Shown here: positions 29,308 through 38,919 of the stretch, in pieces
Position numbering within the stretch: the first letter of the stretch is position 1
How the letters are laid out: each line of letters opens with the position of its first letter
From: Prochlorococcus sp. AG-402-I21
GTDB taxonomy: Bacteria > Cyanobacteriota > Cyanobacteriia > PCC-6307 > Cyanobiaceae
Reading direction: 5' to 3'
NCBI GenBank assembly: GCA_003216955.1
Contig: QCHZ01000001.1
Location: 224,692 to 288,691, forward strand
DNA length: 64,000 bases
Position numbers and translations under genes: made by a program
The notes under the pieces: generated by a model
Told to the model about the DNA's origin: nothing
The model's database searches: none
What the model saw: the letters and a program-made list of their open reading frames with translations, nothing else

Positions 29308-30216
29308 TTGAATAAAGAACTTAATAAAAACTTAGATAGAACAACTGCTACGAAGGCATACATTAATGAAATACGAGATCAAATTATTGACAAACAAGCG
29401 TATAAACTTTTTGAAGATCTTAGGTGGATTCAACTAGAGGATATTTCACCCAATAAATCTGATTCATTTCCAACAGTATTAACAGGTAACGGAGAAAAGG
29501 TTCTTCTCATACATGGTTTTGATAGCTGCTTTCTTGAATATAGACGTCTAGCACCTGTTCTAAAAAAGAATAATAAATTAATAATTCCAGATCTATATGG
29601 ATTTGGCTTTTGTCCTAGATTTCCTGGGAAAAAATATGGATTTAAATACTTGATGAATCATTTGAATTCTGTTTTGAAATATTTTTCTAGGAATCAAACA
29701 ATAGGAGTCATAGGTGCTTCAATGGGGGGAGCTTTGGCTCTTGAGCTCGCACGACAAAACCCAGAAAAGGTAAATAAATTACTACTTTTATCACCAGCAG
29801 GTTTAGTAGGCAAAAATCCAAAAATCTCTTGGCCCTTTAATCATTGGGGAGCCTTTTTCCTTAGTCAACCGTTTGTTCGTAGAGGTCTATGTAGGCAGGC
29901 ATTCGCAGACCCAACAAATAGCGTTGGCCCTGCGGAAGAGCAAATCGCCTCAATTCATTTAAAAGTTCCTGGTTGGCAATCATCCTTAGCAGATTTTGCA
30001 GCGAATGGGGGAGTATCTGATTGCGGACTCCCAAAACCAACTCAACCTCTTAAAATTATTTTAGGGAAATATGACAGAATTATTCCTAAGAGTGAAAAGG
30101 AAGAAACCAACAGGATCTATAACTCCATCATAGAAATAGCCACAAATTCAGGACATCTTCCTCACTTGGAACAACCAAAATTAGTTGCTGAGGCTTGGGA
30201 AAAATTAAAAAAGTAA
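29308..30216 (+). CDS. Alpha/beta hydrolase
   Basis: A 302-residue hydrolase with the nucleophile elbow GASMGGA (S138), the oxyanion region LLIHGFDSCFLEYRRLAP near residue 70, Asp in LGKYDRIIP and His in NSGHLPHLEQP completing the triad. It starts at TTG, five bases after the gldA stop; no earlier in-frame start exists. The fold is found in esterases, pheophytinase-like and lipid hydrolases, and the substrate cannot be told. It abuts the downstream DUF2993-like gene with no gap between stop and start. Confidence 0.85.
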   Translation: MNKELNKNLDRTTATKAYINEIRDQIIDKQAYKLFEDLRWIQLEDISPNKSDSFPTVLTGNGEKVLLIHGFDSCFLEYRRLAPVLKKNNKLIIPDLYGFGFCPRFPGKKYGFKYLMNHLNSVLKYFSRNQTIGVIGASMGGALALELARQNPEKVNKLLLLSPAGLVGKNPKISWPFNHWGAFFLSQPFVRRGLCRQAFADPTNSVGPAEEQIASIHLKVPGWQSSLADFAANGGVSDCGLPKPTQPLKIILGKYDRIIPKSEKEETNRIYNSIIEIATNSGHLPHLEQPKLVAEAWEKLKK

Positions 30217-30849
30217 ATGATACCTAAGCGGATTCAAGAGAAAGGGATTCTAGCCAAATTATTAGAACAAGGTTTAAGAATCTTACTATCAAAAGAATGT
30301 AAAAAAATTAGCATTATTAAAATAGATATTATCTCTACTTCTACTCAAATCTTTAAAGGTGAAATACAAAAAATTATTGTCATTGCCGAAGATATAAATT
30401 ATAAAGGTCTTTTATTCGATGAAATTGAGTTAGAAGCTAATCATCTTAAAATAAATTTGAAGTTAAAAAATAGAGAATTATCCTTTATAAATAATCCTAT
30501 AATAGAATTCAATATCTCTTTATCTCAAAATTCACTAAAAACAATTTTATTTTCTAACAATTGGAATTTCCTTGCTAACATAATTAGCAAGGAAATATTA
30601 AATAAAAAAAAATTAAAAGATATAGAAATATTAAATGGTCAATTACTAATGAAAGCTTCTGAAAAAAATATCACTATTAATAAAAGTGAGCAAATTAATA
30701 TAAAAACAGAGAAAGGTAAAATCTATTTAGAAAATAAACTCTACAATAAAATTTTTCAGATCCCGATTGAAGACAAAATATATATTAAAAATGTAATTAT
30801 AGAAAATAATTTAATTAATGTTTTTGCAAACTCAACTATTAGCTTTTAA
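30217..30849 (+). CDS. DUF2993 (LmeA-like) family protein
   Basis: A 210-residue protein without a strong signal peptide. The long run of alternating hydrophobic strands and the pattern FKGEIQKIIVIAEDINYKG resemble the cyanobacterial DUF2993 family, related to mycobacterial LmeA, which binds lipids. It is extremely rich in Lys, Ile and Asn. Its ATG immediately follows the hydrolase TAA. Lipid binding next to a hydrolase is suggestive but unproven. A perfect 13-base inverted repeat lies in the codons for FLANIISKEI. Confidence 0.75.
   Translation: MIPKRIQEKGILAKLLEQGLRILLSKECKKISIIKIDIISTSTQIFKGEIQKIIVIAEDINYKGLLFDEIELEANHLKINLKLKNRELSFINNPIIEFNISLSQNSLKTILFSNNWNFLANIISKEILNKKKLKDIEILNGQLLMKASEKNITINKSEQINIKTEKGKIYLENKLYNKIFQIPIEDKIYIKNVIIENNLINVFANSTISF
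30566..30596. repeat. Perfect 13-base inverted repeat (hairpin) inside the DUF2993-like gene
   Basis: ATTTCCTTGCTAA, five bases, then TTAGCAAGGAAAT: both arms match exactly. It lies mid-gene. No run of T follows on either strand, so it is not an ordinary intrinsic terminator. Arms this long are not expected by chance in a window of this size. Confidence 0.85.
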
Positions 30850-30853
30850 TTTT

Positions 30854-31741
30854 TCAAGAAATAATTAATGGTGATAATAAAATTACAATGTAAAATACGA
30901 TTGCAGGAGTAAATAAATAACTATCTATTCTATCAAGAATCCCTCCATGTCCAGGTAAAAAATCACCTGAATCCTTTAACCCTGCATTTCTCTTTAACAT
31001 CGATTCTGTAAGGTCTCCAACCAGGGAAAATAATGCGACTAAAACACCAATAAATATTCCAATAAATACTCCGAATTCCCATCTAAGTAGATATCCAAAA
31101 GAAGCTCCTATAAATATTGAAAATAATAAGCCACCTATAACACCCTCAATAGTTTTAGAAGGTGAAATTGGGGATAATGAGTGATTGCCAAACTTCTTAC
31201 CAACAAAATAAGAGCCTATATCAAATCCAACGATCATAAAACATGTAGAAAAAGTTATTAACATCCCAAAAGTAATAGATGATGACCAATTAGTGGGAAT
31301 CAAGTTGACATTATTTGTTAAATCAGTCTCTAAAAGATTTCTTAACTTTATCCAATGACTTGGCAAGAAGCCTAAATAAAATAATCCAAAGATAGATGCA
31401 GCTACATCCGCAATTGAACCAGTAACAGGTTGCAACAATAACCAACCACAAATGGCAGCACCTGATAATGGCAAAATAGCATCAGATATTTCAATAGAAA
31501 TATACCCAAGAGAAGATAATTGCGTGAAGAAAAGTAATATCTGACAGGCTAATAATGTTGTCTTAGTAGCTGGTCTTATGCCAGTAAATTCTGCCATCCT
31601 AAAGAACTCTAGAAGAGCCAAATGAACAATCAAACTTATTGCAATAGCAAACCACCAATTACCAAGAGAGACTATTAGAAAGCCAAAAGCTCCTACTAAA
31701 AGTCCACTTAATAATCTCTTTTTCGAAACAGCTAAAAACAT
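30854..31741 (-). CDS. cdsA: Phosphatidate cytidylyltransferase
   Basis: A 295-residue polytopic membrane enzyme that makes CDP-diacylglycerol from CTP and phosphatidate, the branch point to phosphatidylglycerol. About eight hydrophobic segments are visible. The C-terminal signature [16 protein letters not shown], then [20 protein letters not shown], is diagnostic of CdsA. It converges on the DUF2993-like gene with a four-base gap and lies downstream of the decarboxylase gene on the same strand. Confidence 0.95.
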   Translation of the reverse strand: MFLAVSKKRLLSGLLVGAFGFLIVSLGNWWFAIAISLIVHLALLEFFRMAEFTGIRPATKTTLLACQILLFFTQLSSLGYISIEISDAILPLSGAAICGWLLLQPVTGSIADVAASIFGLFYLGFLPSHWIKLRNLLETDLTNNVNLIPTNWSSSITFGMLITFSTCFMIVGFDIGSYFVGKKFGNHSLSPISPSKTIEGVIGGLLFSIFIGASFGYLLRWEFGVFIGIFIGVLVALFSLVGDLTESMLKRNAGLKDSGDFLPGHGGILDRIDSYLFTPAIVFYIVILLSPLIIS

Positions 31742-31839
31742 TAAAATCAGATAAAAAAATATAGCTTTCTTTTACAAAACATACTTAACAGGGGTTATTA
31801 ATAATAATTTTCATTATAGCTGGTAGTAGATATCAATAA

Positions 31840-33234
31840 TCAAGAAATAACCCTTACAAAGTCTGGGATTTGCTCTGGCCAAAAGTCTTTTTGCTCTATT
31901 AACCAATCAACACGAGCTTTGTCCAAAATCTCCCCTGGAATCAATAAAGGGATCCCAGGAGGATAAGGGCAAACCATCTCAATAGAAACTCTTCCTATGG
32001 CATCCTGTAAATTTAGCGTCTCAAAATTGGATCCCCAAGAATAAGAACATGACTTATACGGCTTAGAAACGATACTGAAAGGTGGTCTTTTAAAAAAACA
32101 AGATTTTTGTTGACCAAAAGATGTAAGGATTTCATTCCAAATTCTTACAAATCTTTTTCCTAATCCCTTATGAGATGAGAACCCAAGACAAAAAGTTAGT
32201 GTTCCTGGCTCAGCCAATTCACCAATTATTCTTTTTCTTATAAATCTTTTATCAACTTCAATCCCACTCAAACCAAATTTTGATGTGTGAAGAATAATTC
32301 TAAGTGGATCACTGTTTTCAAGAAGAGGAACTTCCTTATTAATCAAAAAGTCTTTTAATAACTCAGCTTCTTCTATGCGGGAATCCAATTTCCTTATCCC
32401 TTTAGATTGAATAAGTTCCTTTATTGAACTTTCACAAGAAGCTATCAACAAAGAACTTGGGCTTGAAGTTTGAAGCAACCCAATACTTCTCTCGATTATA
32501 AATGGATCAACCTTGTCACCTTGCGACCATAAAACTGCGGATTGAACTAATCCTGGTGCAGATTTATGCAGAGAATGAACAACAAGATCAGCACCAAAAT
32601 AGATAGATGACTTAGGTAATTCTGGCCTTATTTGACTGATTAGATATGCGCCATGAGCCTCATCAACCAAAACTGGCAAAGAATGTGAATGAATCTCCTG
32701 AATCAGAGATTCCATATCTGCAGAATATCCCTGATATGTGGGGTTAACTAAAACTACCGCAGCTATATCATTTTCAAGTTCTTTTGCTTTTTTAAAAGCT
32801 CTCTGCAACCATTTCCTATCAAAAACAGATGCATGCCCTCTATCAGTTAAATAAGGGACATCAAAAAGTAATGGTATCAAGCCTCCAAACAGGCATGCTT
32901 GAATACAGCTTTTATGTATGTTCCTTGGCATGAGAACAGCTTGACCAGGACGAGCTAGAGCAAGCAATGAACTTTGAAGTAAACCCGTCGCACCATTAAC
33001 TCCATACCAACACCTATCAACACCTACTGCAATAGCTGAAGACTTTTGACTTTCTGCTATTGCTCCTTCATTAATTAACGGGCCACCAATCTCAAAAAGC
33101 TCAGGTAAATCCCAAATACCTGGTCTTAGCTTAAGTAGTTTTTGTATCTTTTTTGGGAGAGCTTTTCCTCTTCCATGGGCTGGCAAGAAAAGATTTTCGC
33201 TTCTATTAGCAGAAAGCAAGTTTAAAAGCCCCAT
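31840..33234 (-). CDS. Orn/Lys/Arg decarboxylase family protein (short cyanobacterial form)
   Basis: A 464-residue PLP enzyme of the major family. The PLP Lys is K224 in VVHSLHKSAPGL and the pyridine-nitrogen Asp is D191 in VDEAHGAYL. The C-terminal MVCPYPPGIPLLIPGE motif that shapes the substrate site is present. It lacks the N-terminal wing and longer C-terminal part of the 700-residue E. coli enzymes, as do cyanobacterial and Gram-positive SpeA/CadA-like proteins. Arginine, lysine or ornithine could be the substrate; polyamine synthesis is the likely pathway. Divergent from the AarF-like gene. Confidence 0.9.
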   Translation of the reverse strand: MGLLNLLSANRSENLFLPAHGRGKALPKKIQKLLKLRPGIWDLPELFEIGGPLINEGAIAESQKSSAIAVGVDRCWYGVNGATGLLQSSLLALARPGQAVLMPRNIHKSCIQACLFGGLIPLLFDVPYLTDRGHASVFDRKWLQRAFKKAKELENDIAAVVLVNPTYQGYSADMESLIQEIHSHSLPVLVDEAHGAYLISQIRPELPKSSIYFGADLVVHSLHKSAPGLVQSAVLWSQGDKVDPFIIERSIGLLQTSSPSSLLIASCESSIKELIQSKGIRKLDSRIEEAELLKDFLINKEVPLLENSDPLRIILHTSKFGLSGIEVDKRFIRKRIIGELAEPGTLTFCLGFSSHKGLGKRFVRIWNEILTSFGQQKSCFFKRPPFSIVSKPYKSCSYSWGSNFETLNLQDAIGRVSIEMVCPYPPGIPLLIPGEILDKARVDWLIEQKDFWPEQIPDFVRVIS

Positions 33235-33334
33235 CGAATAAAAGGATTATCTAAAGTCAATGTAGTTAAATTAATCAGTAAGCAAATCAAAAGAACTTCT
33301 TAAGGGGGTAGCTAAAAGATCTTATGATGGATTC

Positions 33335-34981
33335 ATGAAATACGATTTTAAAAGAGATTTAATCTGGTTAATTTCAAGGCCATGGATATTAGTGCCTAGA
33401 TTTATTCAGATAGTTGGTGCAATATCACTTCTTTTAGCAAGACTTATTTTTCAAGGTTCAAGCAATGACGAAAAAACTCAAAAAAATCTAGCTAAATTTC
33501 TACTTAAGACACTTATTGGTCTAGGCCCATGTTTTATAAAAGTAGGTCAAGCACTTTCCACTAGACCAGATCTAATAAGGAAAGATTGGCTGGAAGAATT
33601 AACAAACCTACAAGATAATTTACCCTCATTTTCACATAAAAAAGCGCTTGAAATTATTGAAAATGAGCTGGGGAGACCAGCAAATGAACTTTTTGATGAA
33701 TTCCCATCTAATCCCATAGCCTCAGCCAGTCTTGGTCAAGTTTATAAAGCTAAGTTAACTAGCAATTATTGGGTAGCAGTAAAAGTTCAGAGACCTCTTC
33801 TGATTTTTAACATTAGAAGAGATATTGTTATAATAAAAATACTTGGAGTCCTCAGTGCACCAATACTTCCTCTAAATCTTGGATTCGGATTAGGTGAAAT
33901 AATAGATGAGTTTGGAAGAAGTTTATTTGATGAAGTTGATTACAAAAAAGAAGCTAATAATGCTGAAAAATTTTCTAACCTCTTCCATAATAACAAGTCA
34001 GTAACTATACCAAAAGTAGAAAGACATTTGTCATCTGTAAAAGTGTTAACAACAAGCTGGATAGATGGTACAAAATTAAAAGAAAGAAATGAATTAGTTA
34101 AAAATAATTTAAATCCATCAAAAATAATTAGAACTGGCGTTATTAGTGGAATACAGCAATTATTAGAATTTGGATACTTTCATGCAGATCCTCATCCAGG
34201 AAATATGTTTGCTCTTGAAGGTCATAATGGTGATTTAGGTAATATAGCTTATGTAGATTTCGGAATGATGGATTCAATTTCTGAGGAAGATAGATTAACT
34301 CTTACTGGTGCAATAGTTCATCTGATAAATAATGATTTTTATGCTGTAGCAAAAGATTTTCAAAAGTTAGGTTTTTTAAATGAATCACAAGACCTTAAAC
34401 CTCTAGTACCAGTATTAAAAGAAGTACTTGGAAGTGCAATTGGTAAAGATGTTGCATCTTTTAATTTTAAAGAAATTACCAATAAATTCTCCGAATTAAT
34501 GTTTGATTATCCCTTTAGGGTCCCAGCAAGATTTGCTTTGATTATTAGAGCAGTAATTAGTCAAGAGGGACTTGCTCTTCGCTTAGATCCTGATTTTAAA
34601 ATTATAGATTTAGCCTATCCTTATGTAGCAAAAAGATTACTTACTTCAGATACTAGTGAAATGATAAATATATTATTAGATGTTATATTTGACCAAAATG
34701 GACATATAAGAGTTGAGAGAATAGAAAATTTATTTGATGTCCTAGTGCAAGACTCGGTCACGCCTGCAAAAGAGCTTTTCCCAGTAGCAGGAGCAGGTAT
34801 TAAGCTCTTAACAAGCTCTAGAGGCTCACTGATAAGGAAAAACTTATTAATGAGTATTATCAAAGATGAAAGGATAGATACAAAAGATATGAAGCAATTA
34901 ATAAAACTAGTGCGAAAAACATTCAATCCTATAAAATTGGCGTCAGGTCTAACAAAACAAAATAATACACAAGTTGCATAG
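33335..34981 (+). CDS. ABC1/AarF/UbiB family atypical kinase-like protein
   Basis: A 548-residue protein with the family hallmarks: the KxGQ motif FIKVGQALSTRPDL near residue 70, the Ala-rich loop ASASLGQVYKA, the catalytic YFHADPHPGN and the metal-binding YVDFGMMD. A hydrophobic stretch near the N-terminus and another at the C-terminus suggest membrane association. Family members support quinone or prenyl-lipid synthesis and stress tolerance in plastids and cyanobacteria; the precise role of this paralogue is unknown. Divergent from the decarboxylase gene, with about 100 bases between. Confidence 0.93.
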   Translation: MKYDFKRDLIWLISRPWILVPRFIQIVGAISLLLARLIFQGSSNDEKTQKNLAKFLLKTLIGLGPCFIKVGQALSTRPDLIRKDWLEELTNLQDNLPSFSHKKALEIIENELGRPANELFDEFPSNPIASASLGQVYKAKLTSNYWVAVKVQRPLLIFNIRRDIVIIKILGVLSAPILPLNLGFGLGEIIDEFGRSLFDEVDYKKEANNAEKFSNLFHNNKSVTIPKVERHLSSVKVLTTSWIDGTKLKERNELVKNNLNPSKIIRTGVISGIQQLLEFGYFHADPHPGNMFALEGHNGDLGNIAYVDFGMMDSISEEDRLTLTGAIVHLINNDFYAVAKDFQKLGFLNESQDLKPLVPVLKEVLGSAIGKDVASFNFKEITNKFSELMFDYPFRVPARFALIIRAVISQEGLALRLDPDFKIIDLAYPYVAKRLLTSDTSEMINILLDVIFDQNGHIRVERIENLFDVLVQDSVTPAKELFPVAGAGIKLLTSSRGSLIRKNLLMSIIKDERIDTKDMKQLIKLVRKTFNPIKLASGLTKQNNTQVA

Positions 34982-35030
34982 ATGATTTCAATAAAATATA
35001 ATATCAAAAATTTTAATAAAGTTTGAACCC

Positions 35031-35489
35031 ATGCTCAATATAAATATTAAAAGTATAATCACATTTATTTCAGTTAATATAGATAGTGAAAATATAGAAA
35101 ATATAAATGAATATATTTCCGAATATCAACAAATAAAGCCAATTGAAGATCCTATTTTTTGGCTTTCTTGTGGTGCATTCATTTGTCTGATGTCTGGATT
35201 GATATTTGCCGATATAATGAAATCAAAACTAAATAATTGGACGATAAAAAAGACATCACCATTACCATTAGAAAACCCTAGAACAATTTCAAGTTGGTTC
35301 TCTTTCTTCACAGGTCTAACAATTATTTTTGTAAGTGCATTAAGCATCATCAATTTTTCTATTATTAAATCTTTAATATTCTCTTCTATAATCTCAATCC
35401 TTTTTGGTATAAGCATGTGGAAAGCCATAAAAGATTTATTAATCCAAGTAGAAGCTGGAACAATTAAAGAAATAGATGAATTTTTCTAA
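35031..35489 (+). CDS. Membrane protein of unknown function
   Basis: A 152-residue protein with an N-terminal soluble part (about 1-40) and three hydrophobic segments (about 42-62, 90-112, 114-130). A basic loop between the first and second segments (LNNWTIKKTSPLPLENPRT) and an acidic C-terminal tail are visible. No motif that I recognise. It begins 49 bases after the AarF-like gene and precedes the pseudouridine synthase gene by about 70 bases. Confidence 0.75.
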   Translation: MLNINIKSIITFISVNIDSENIENINEYISEYQQIKPIEDPIFWLSCGAFICLMSGLIFADIMKSKLNNWTIKKTSPLPLENPRTISSWFSFFTGLTIIFVSALSIINFSIIKSLIFSSIISILFGISMWKAIKDLLIQVEAGTIKEIDEFF

Positions 35490-35557
35490 TGAAATATATA
35501 TGATCTGCTGTTTTTTCCAATCAACCTAATACAAAATTAATATATAGATTAGAAATA

Positions 35558-36271
35558 ATGTCACTTAATAGATTACAAAAAATAATATCTGACTCTGGAC
35601 TTTCGTCAAGACGAAAAGCTGACTTACTAATAAAACAAGGCAGAGTAACATTAAATGGAAAGCAAGCTATTCCTGGAGAGAAAGCAGATCCTATATCTGA
35701 TCACATTTTAGTTGACGGCAAAGATTTACCTAAGAAGCTAAATCATAAAGTTTATCTATTAAATAAACCTTATGGAGTCATATCTAGCTGCCACGATAAT
35801 CTTGGAAGGGCAACAATCTTAAGTTTAATCCCAACTCACTTACGAAGTGGTATCCATCCTGTGGGAAGGTTAGATTTTGATAGCAGAGGAGCAATTTTAT
35901 TAACCAATAATGGAGACTTAACCCAAAGACTTACACATCCAAAGTACTCCCACTCTAAGACTTATCTGGTTTGGATAAGTGGTCAGCCAAGTCAATCAAT
36001 ATTAGATAATTGGAGAAGAGGAATTTTACTTGATGACAAAATGACAATGCCAGCGAGAATAAAAGTTTTGGATAAAGTTAATCGAAAGACTCTTCTTAAA
36101 GTGACTCTTAAAGAGGGACGCAATCGACAAATTCGCAGAGTAGCAACTCTCATTGGACATCCAGTTCAAGATTTACAAAGAATATCGATCTCAAATATAA
36201 AGTTAAATGGGCTACAAGAAGGGAAATGGCGAGAGCTAAAGACAGAGGAATGGATTTCAATTATTAATTAA
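35558..36271 (+). CDS. rluB: Pseudouridine synthase, RsuA/RluB family
   Basis: A 237-residue protein with an N-terminal S4 RNA-binding domain (about 3-55, LQKIISDSGLSSRRKADLLI) and the catalytic motif GRLDFDSRGAILLTNNGDL (D106). The late KVTLKEGRNRQIRRVATLIGHPV motif is typical of enzymes that isomerise uridine in 23S (RluB) or 16S (RsuA) rRNA. Cyanobacterial members are usually called RluB, but the substrate cannot be fixed here. The RodZ-like gene follows after 16 bases. Confidence 0.92.
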   Translation: MSLNRLQKIISDSGLSSRRKADLLIKQGRVTLNGKQAIPGEKADPISDHILVDGKDLPKKLNHKVYLLNKPYGVISSCHDNLGRATILSLIPTHLRSGIHPVGRLDFDSRGAILLTNNGDLTQRLTHPKYSHSKTYLVWISGQPSQSILDNWRRGILLDDKMTMPARIKVLDKVNRKTLLKVTLKEGRNRQIRRVATLIGHPVQDLQRISISNIKLNGLQEGKWRELKTEEWISIIN

Positions 36272-36287
36272 AAAGTATTTGCATTTT

Positions 36288-36797
36288 ATGCCTTTAAATT
36301 TTTCCTTTAAAAAATCCTCATCAGGCTCATCAGATAGGCCAGATAAACTTAGCCATGATAATAAATTTTTTGAGGCCATTAATTTATTTAAAACTCAAAG
36401 AAAGAACGCTGGGATTTCTTTGGAGAAACTTTCAGAGGAGACAAAAATTTCAAGAAATGTTCTAATAGCTATTGAGAATGGATGGAAAAAATATTTGCCA
36501 GAAACGACTTATTTAATTTCTATGATCAAAATTCTTGAAGTAAAGCTCAATTTAGAAAAGGGAAGTTTAAATGGTTTATCTTCAGAGAAAGTTAAAATCA
36601 ATCCCATATCTAGGTTTAAAATTAATTTTATAAATATAGACTTTCTTAACAGCTGGATAGGAAGCTTAATGTATATTATCTTTATGCTTTTATCGATATT
36701 AGCTCTTAATAGTCAACTAAAATATCTTATAAAAATAAATAGTGTCTCAACTCAACCTATCAATATAGAAAAGACTATTATAAAAATGCAAAAATAA
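36288..36797 (+). CDS. RodZ-like helix-turn-helix membrane protein
   Basis: A protein of about 169 residues from the ATG at 36288; a TTG three codons upstream is the alternative. A HTH_25-type domain (about 28-80, RKNAGISLEKLSEETKISRNVLIAIENGW) is followed by a basic linker and one membrane segment near 128-145, then a short tail. This is the RodZ layout, a cell-shape protein linking MreB to the membrane, though the periplasmic domain is very short. It ends two bases from the convergent malQ stop. Confidence 0.8.
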   Translation: MPLNFSFKKSSSGSSDRPDKLSHDNKFFEAINLFKTQRKNAGISLEKLSEETKISRNVLIAIENGWKKYLPETTYLISMIKILEVKLNLEKGSLNGLSSEKVKINPISRFKINFINIDFLNSWIGSLMYIIFMLLSILALNSQLKYLIKINSVSTQPINIEKTIIKMQK

Positions 36798-36799
36798 TT

Positions 36800-38296
36800 C
36801 TATCTTTTATATTTTTTAGCTAATTCACCATAGCTTTTTAAAGCTTTTTTAATATTCAAATCATTTCTTGATAATCTCCATGACCAATTATTTTCTATTG
36901 TGCCAGGTTTATTTAATCGAGAATTATCATCAAGATTTAACAAGTCTTGCATAGGCGCTACAAATAATTTTGCTTTAGTTTCCATACCAATTCGAATCAA
37001 TTCCCAAGAAGAGAAATTCTCATAATCAAGCACCCTTTTTCTAATTTGTTCTTTTCTGTCTTGATCCATCTCTTTCCACCAGCCTTGAGTAGTTGAATTA
37101 TCGTGAGTTCCGGTATAAACAATCCAATTTTCATCTTTAATATTTTCTGGCAAATAAGGATTATCTAAATTTCCATCAAAAGCAAATTGAAGTATCTTCA
37201 TTCCTGCTAATTCATAATCATCACGCAACTTTTCAACTTTTGATGTTATTACACCTAAGTCTTCCGCAACTAAAGGAAGAAAACCATTGCAATCTTTTTT
37301 TATTAAACCTAGTATCTCTTTACCAGGAGAAGGCATCCATAAACCATTCTCAGCTGTTTTATCTTTACCGGGAATAGCCCAAAAAGCTTCAAGAGCACGA
37401 AAATGATCAAGACGTAAAAAATCAACCTGTTCTAGATGTCTTGAAATTCTTTTTCTCCACCATCTATATTTACTAGCTTTGTGCCTACTCCAACGATAGA
37501 CAGGGTTCCCCCAAAGCTGACCGGTATCAGAGAAATAATCAGGTGGCACGCCACTTTGAAGGAATGTATCTGAATTAGTTAAAATAGAGAATAATGATCG
37601 ATTACTCCATACATCAGCACTATCTTTTGACACATAAAAAGGGACATCTCCAAACAAAAAAATTCCCAGATTTTTTGCTAGTTTTCTGATTGATTTCCAC
37701 TGCCTATCTAAATGCCATTGGAGCAGATTATGGCCTAACAACTCTCTTTGATTATTTTTTTTCCAATTTGCTAATTCTTTTTTATCCCTAACTTTATACT
37801 TATCTGGCCATTCCCACCATGGAAGATCATTGTTTTGAATTTTTAGTTCCATAAATATAGAGTGATCATCTAACCAAAATTGCCTTGAGCACCATATTTC
37901 AAATTCTTCATGAATAGTTCTATTCTGTGTGTCCCAATAATCAACCAAAGAAGAACGTAATAACTTTACTTTTGAATTAGCTAATTGAAAATCAACTCTT
38001 TTATCCCAATAGTCATTTTCAGAGGATGACCTTTCTAAATTATTAGACAAAAAACCATCTCTCACTAAATCATTTTGATCAAGGAACCATGGGTTAAAAG
38101 CAAAACTTGATGGAGAACTATAAGGAGATCCAAATGAATCAGTAGGAGCAAGAGGTAAAAATTGCCAAACCCCTATCCCAGATGCAGAAAGTTCTTTAAG
38201 CCATTCTCTAGCAGGATTACCGAAACTACCGCAAACCGGGCTATCAGGTAATGAGGTTGGATGAAGAAGGATTCCTGAATTTCTTACCAATTTCAC
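36800..38296 (-). CDS. malQ: 4-alpha-glucanotransferase
   Basis: A 498-residue GH77 amylomaltase that disproportionates maltodextrins and takes part in glycogen turnover. Visible landmarks are HPTSLPDSPVCGSFG at the start, the nucleophile region FLRLDHFRALEAFWAIP, the acid/base region VAEDLGVIT and the stabiliser YTGTHDNSTTQGWW. The length matches the short bacterial and plastid D-enzyme class. The start is GTG at 38296. The 620 bases upstream hold no gene. A GH57 branching enzyme lies elsewhere in the window. Confidence 0.96.
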   Translation of the reverse strand: MKLVRNSGILLHPTSLPDSPVCGSFGNPAREWLKELSASGIGVWQFLPLAPTDSFGSPYSSPSSFAFNPWFLDQNDLVRDGFLSNNLERSSSENDYWDKRVDFQLANSKVKLLRSSLVDYWDTQNRTIHEEFEIWCSRQFWLDDHSIFMELKIQNNDLPWWEWPDKYKVRDKKELANWKKNNQRELLGHNLLQWHLDRQWKSIRKLAKNLGIFLFGDVPFYVSKDSADVWSNRSLFSILTNSDTFLQSGVPPDYFSDTGQLWGNPVYRWSRHKASKYRWWRKRISRHLEQVDFLRLDHFRALEAFWAIPGKDKTAENGLWMPSPGKEILGLIKKDCNGFLPLVAEDLGVITSKVEKLRDDYELAGMKILQFAFDGNLDNPYLPENIKDENWIVYTGTHDNSTTQGWWKEMDQDRKEQIRKRVLDYENFSSWELIRIGMETKAKLFVAPMQDLLNLDDNSRLNKPGTIENNWSWRLSRNDLNIKKALKSYGELAKKYKR

Positions 38297-38919
38297 TTTT
38301 TGTTATCTTTAAAAAACACGAAAGAAAGACTAAGGATGCTATTTTTTTATTAAAATTTAAATGGATCCCATTGGTAAATGGTAAATCTTTTTCTTAAAGA
38401 TCAAAAAAACAAATTTAGTAATTTCATATTAACAAATCTATTAATAATCAAACATTTATTTCAGAAAAACTAAATTTTTTCTTGGGTTAAAACAAAATCC
38501 TTAATATTTTTCTTACTAACAACAGCATTATTTATTTGAACAGTTTAGTAACATTTTAAATTAAGTCATCCACAAAAAGAAGATTTAAATTTAGATCTTA
38601 TATTTTTTCATTCAAAGAATCTACTGCTTGTAAAGCCCCTCATACCCATATCGTTCTTTCTTTACCAGTATGTTTTCATAAAATCACCTTTAAAATCTTT
38701 AAACCTTTCCTGAACTTAAATTATTAATGTTTTCAAAAGAAAATTCTTCAGAAGAGATTTCTTTTACTCATCCACTCCAAACATAAGACAGGGCAATGGT
38801 TCCCAATTTTCAAAAGAGAGAATGAACTCTTATAAGCAAAAATAAACAAAGCTTTTAGATGATCATGTATCAACATAAAGGTAGATTGGTAAATATTATT
38901 TCTTGCTTGCGGTGGAACC
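38297..38919. other. Gene-free AT-rich region between malQ and prs
   Basis: These 623 bases separate divergent malQ and prs. Every plus-strand open frame I traced is under about 35 codons and looks random. The one longer minus-strand frame (38748-39023) overlaps prs antisense. I found no tRNA-like fold and no obvious intrinsic terminator. It must hold the promoters of both genes and could hold a small RNA or a decayed gene, but I see no positive evidence for either. Confidence 0.6.

Noticed and set aside
38379..38474. 31-codon plus-strand frame in the same gap
   Set aside because: It is rich in Lys, Asn and Ile as any AT-rich random frame would be, with no motif or ribosome binding site.
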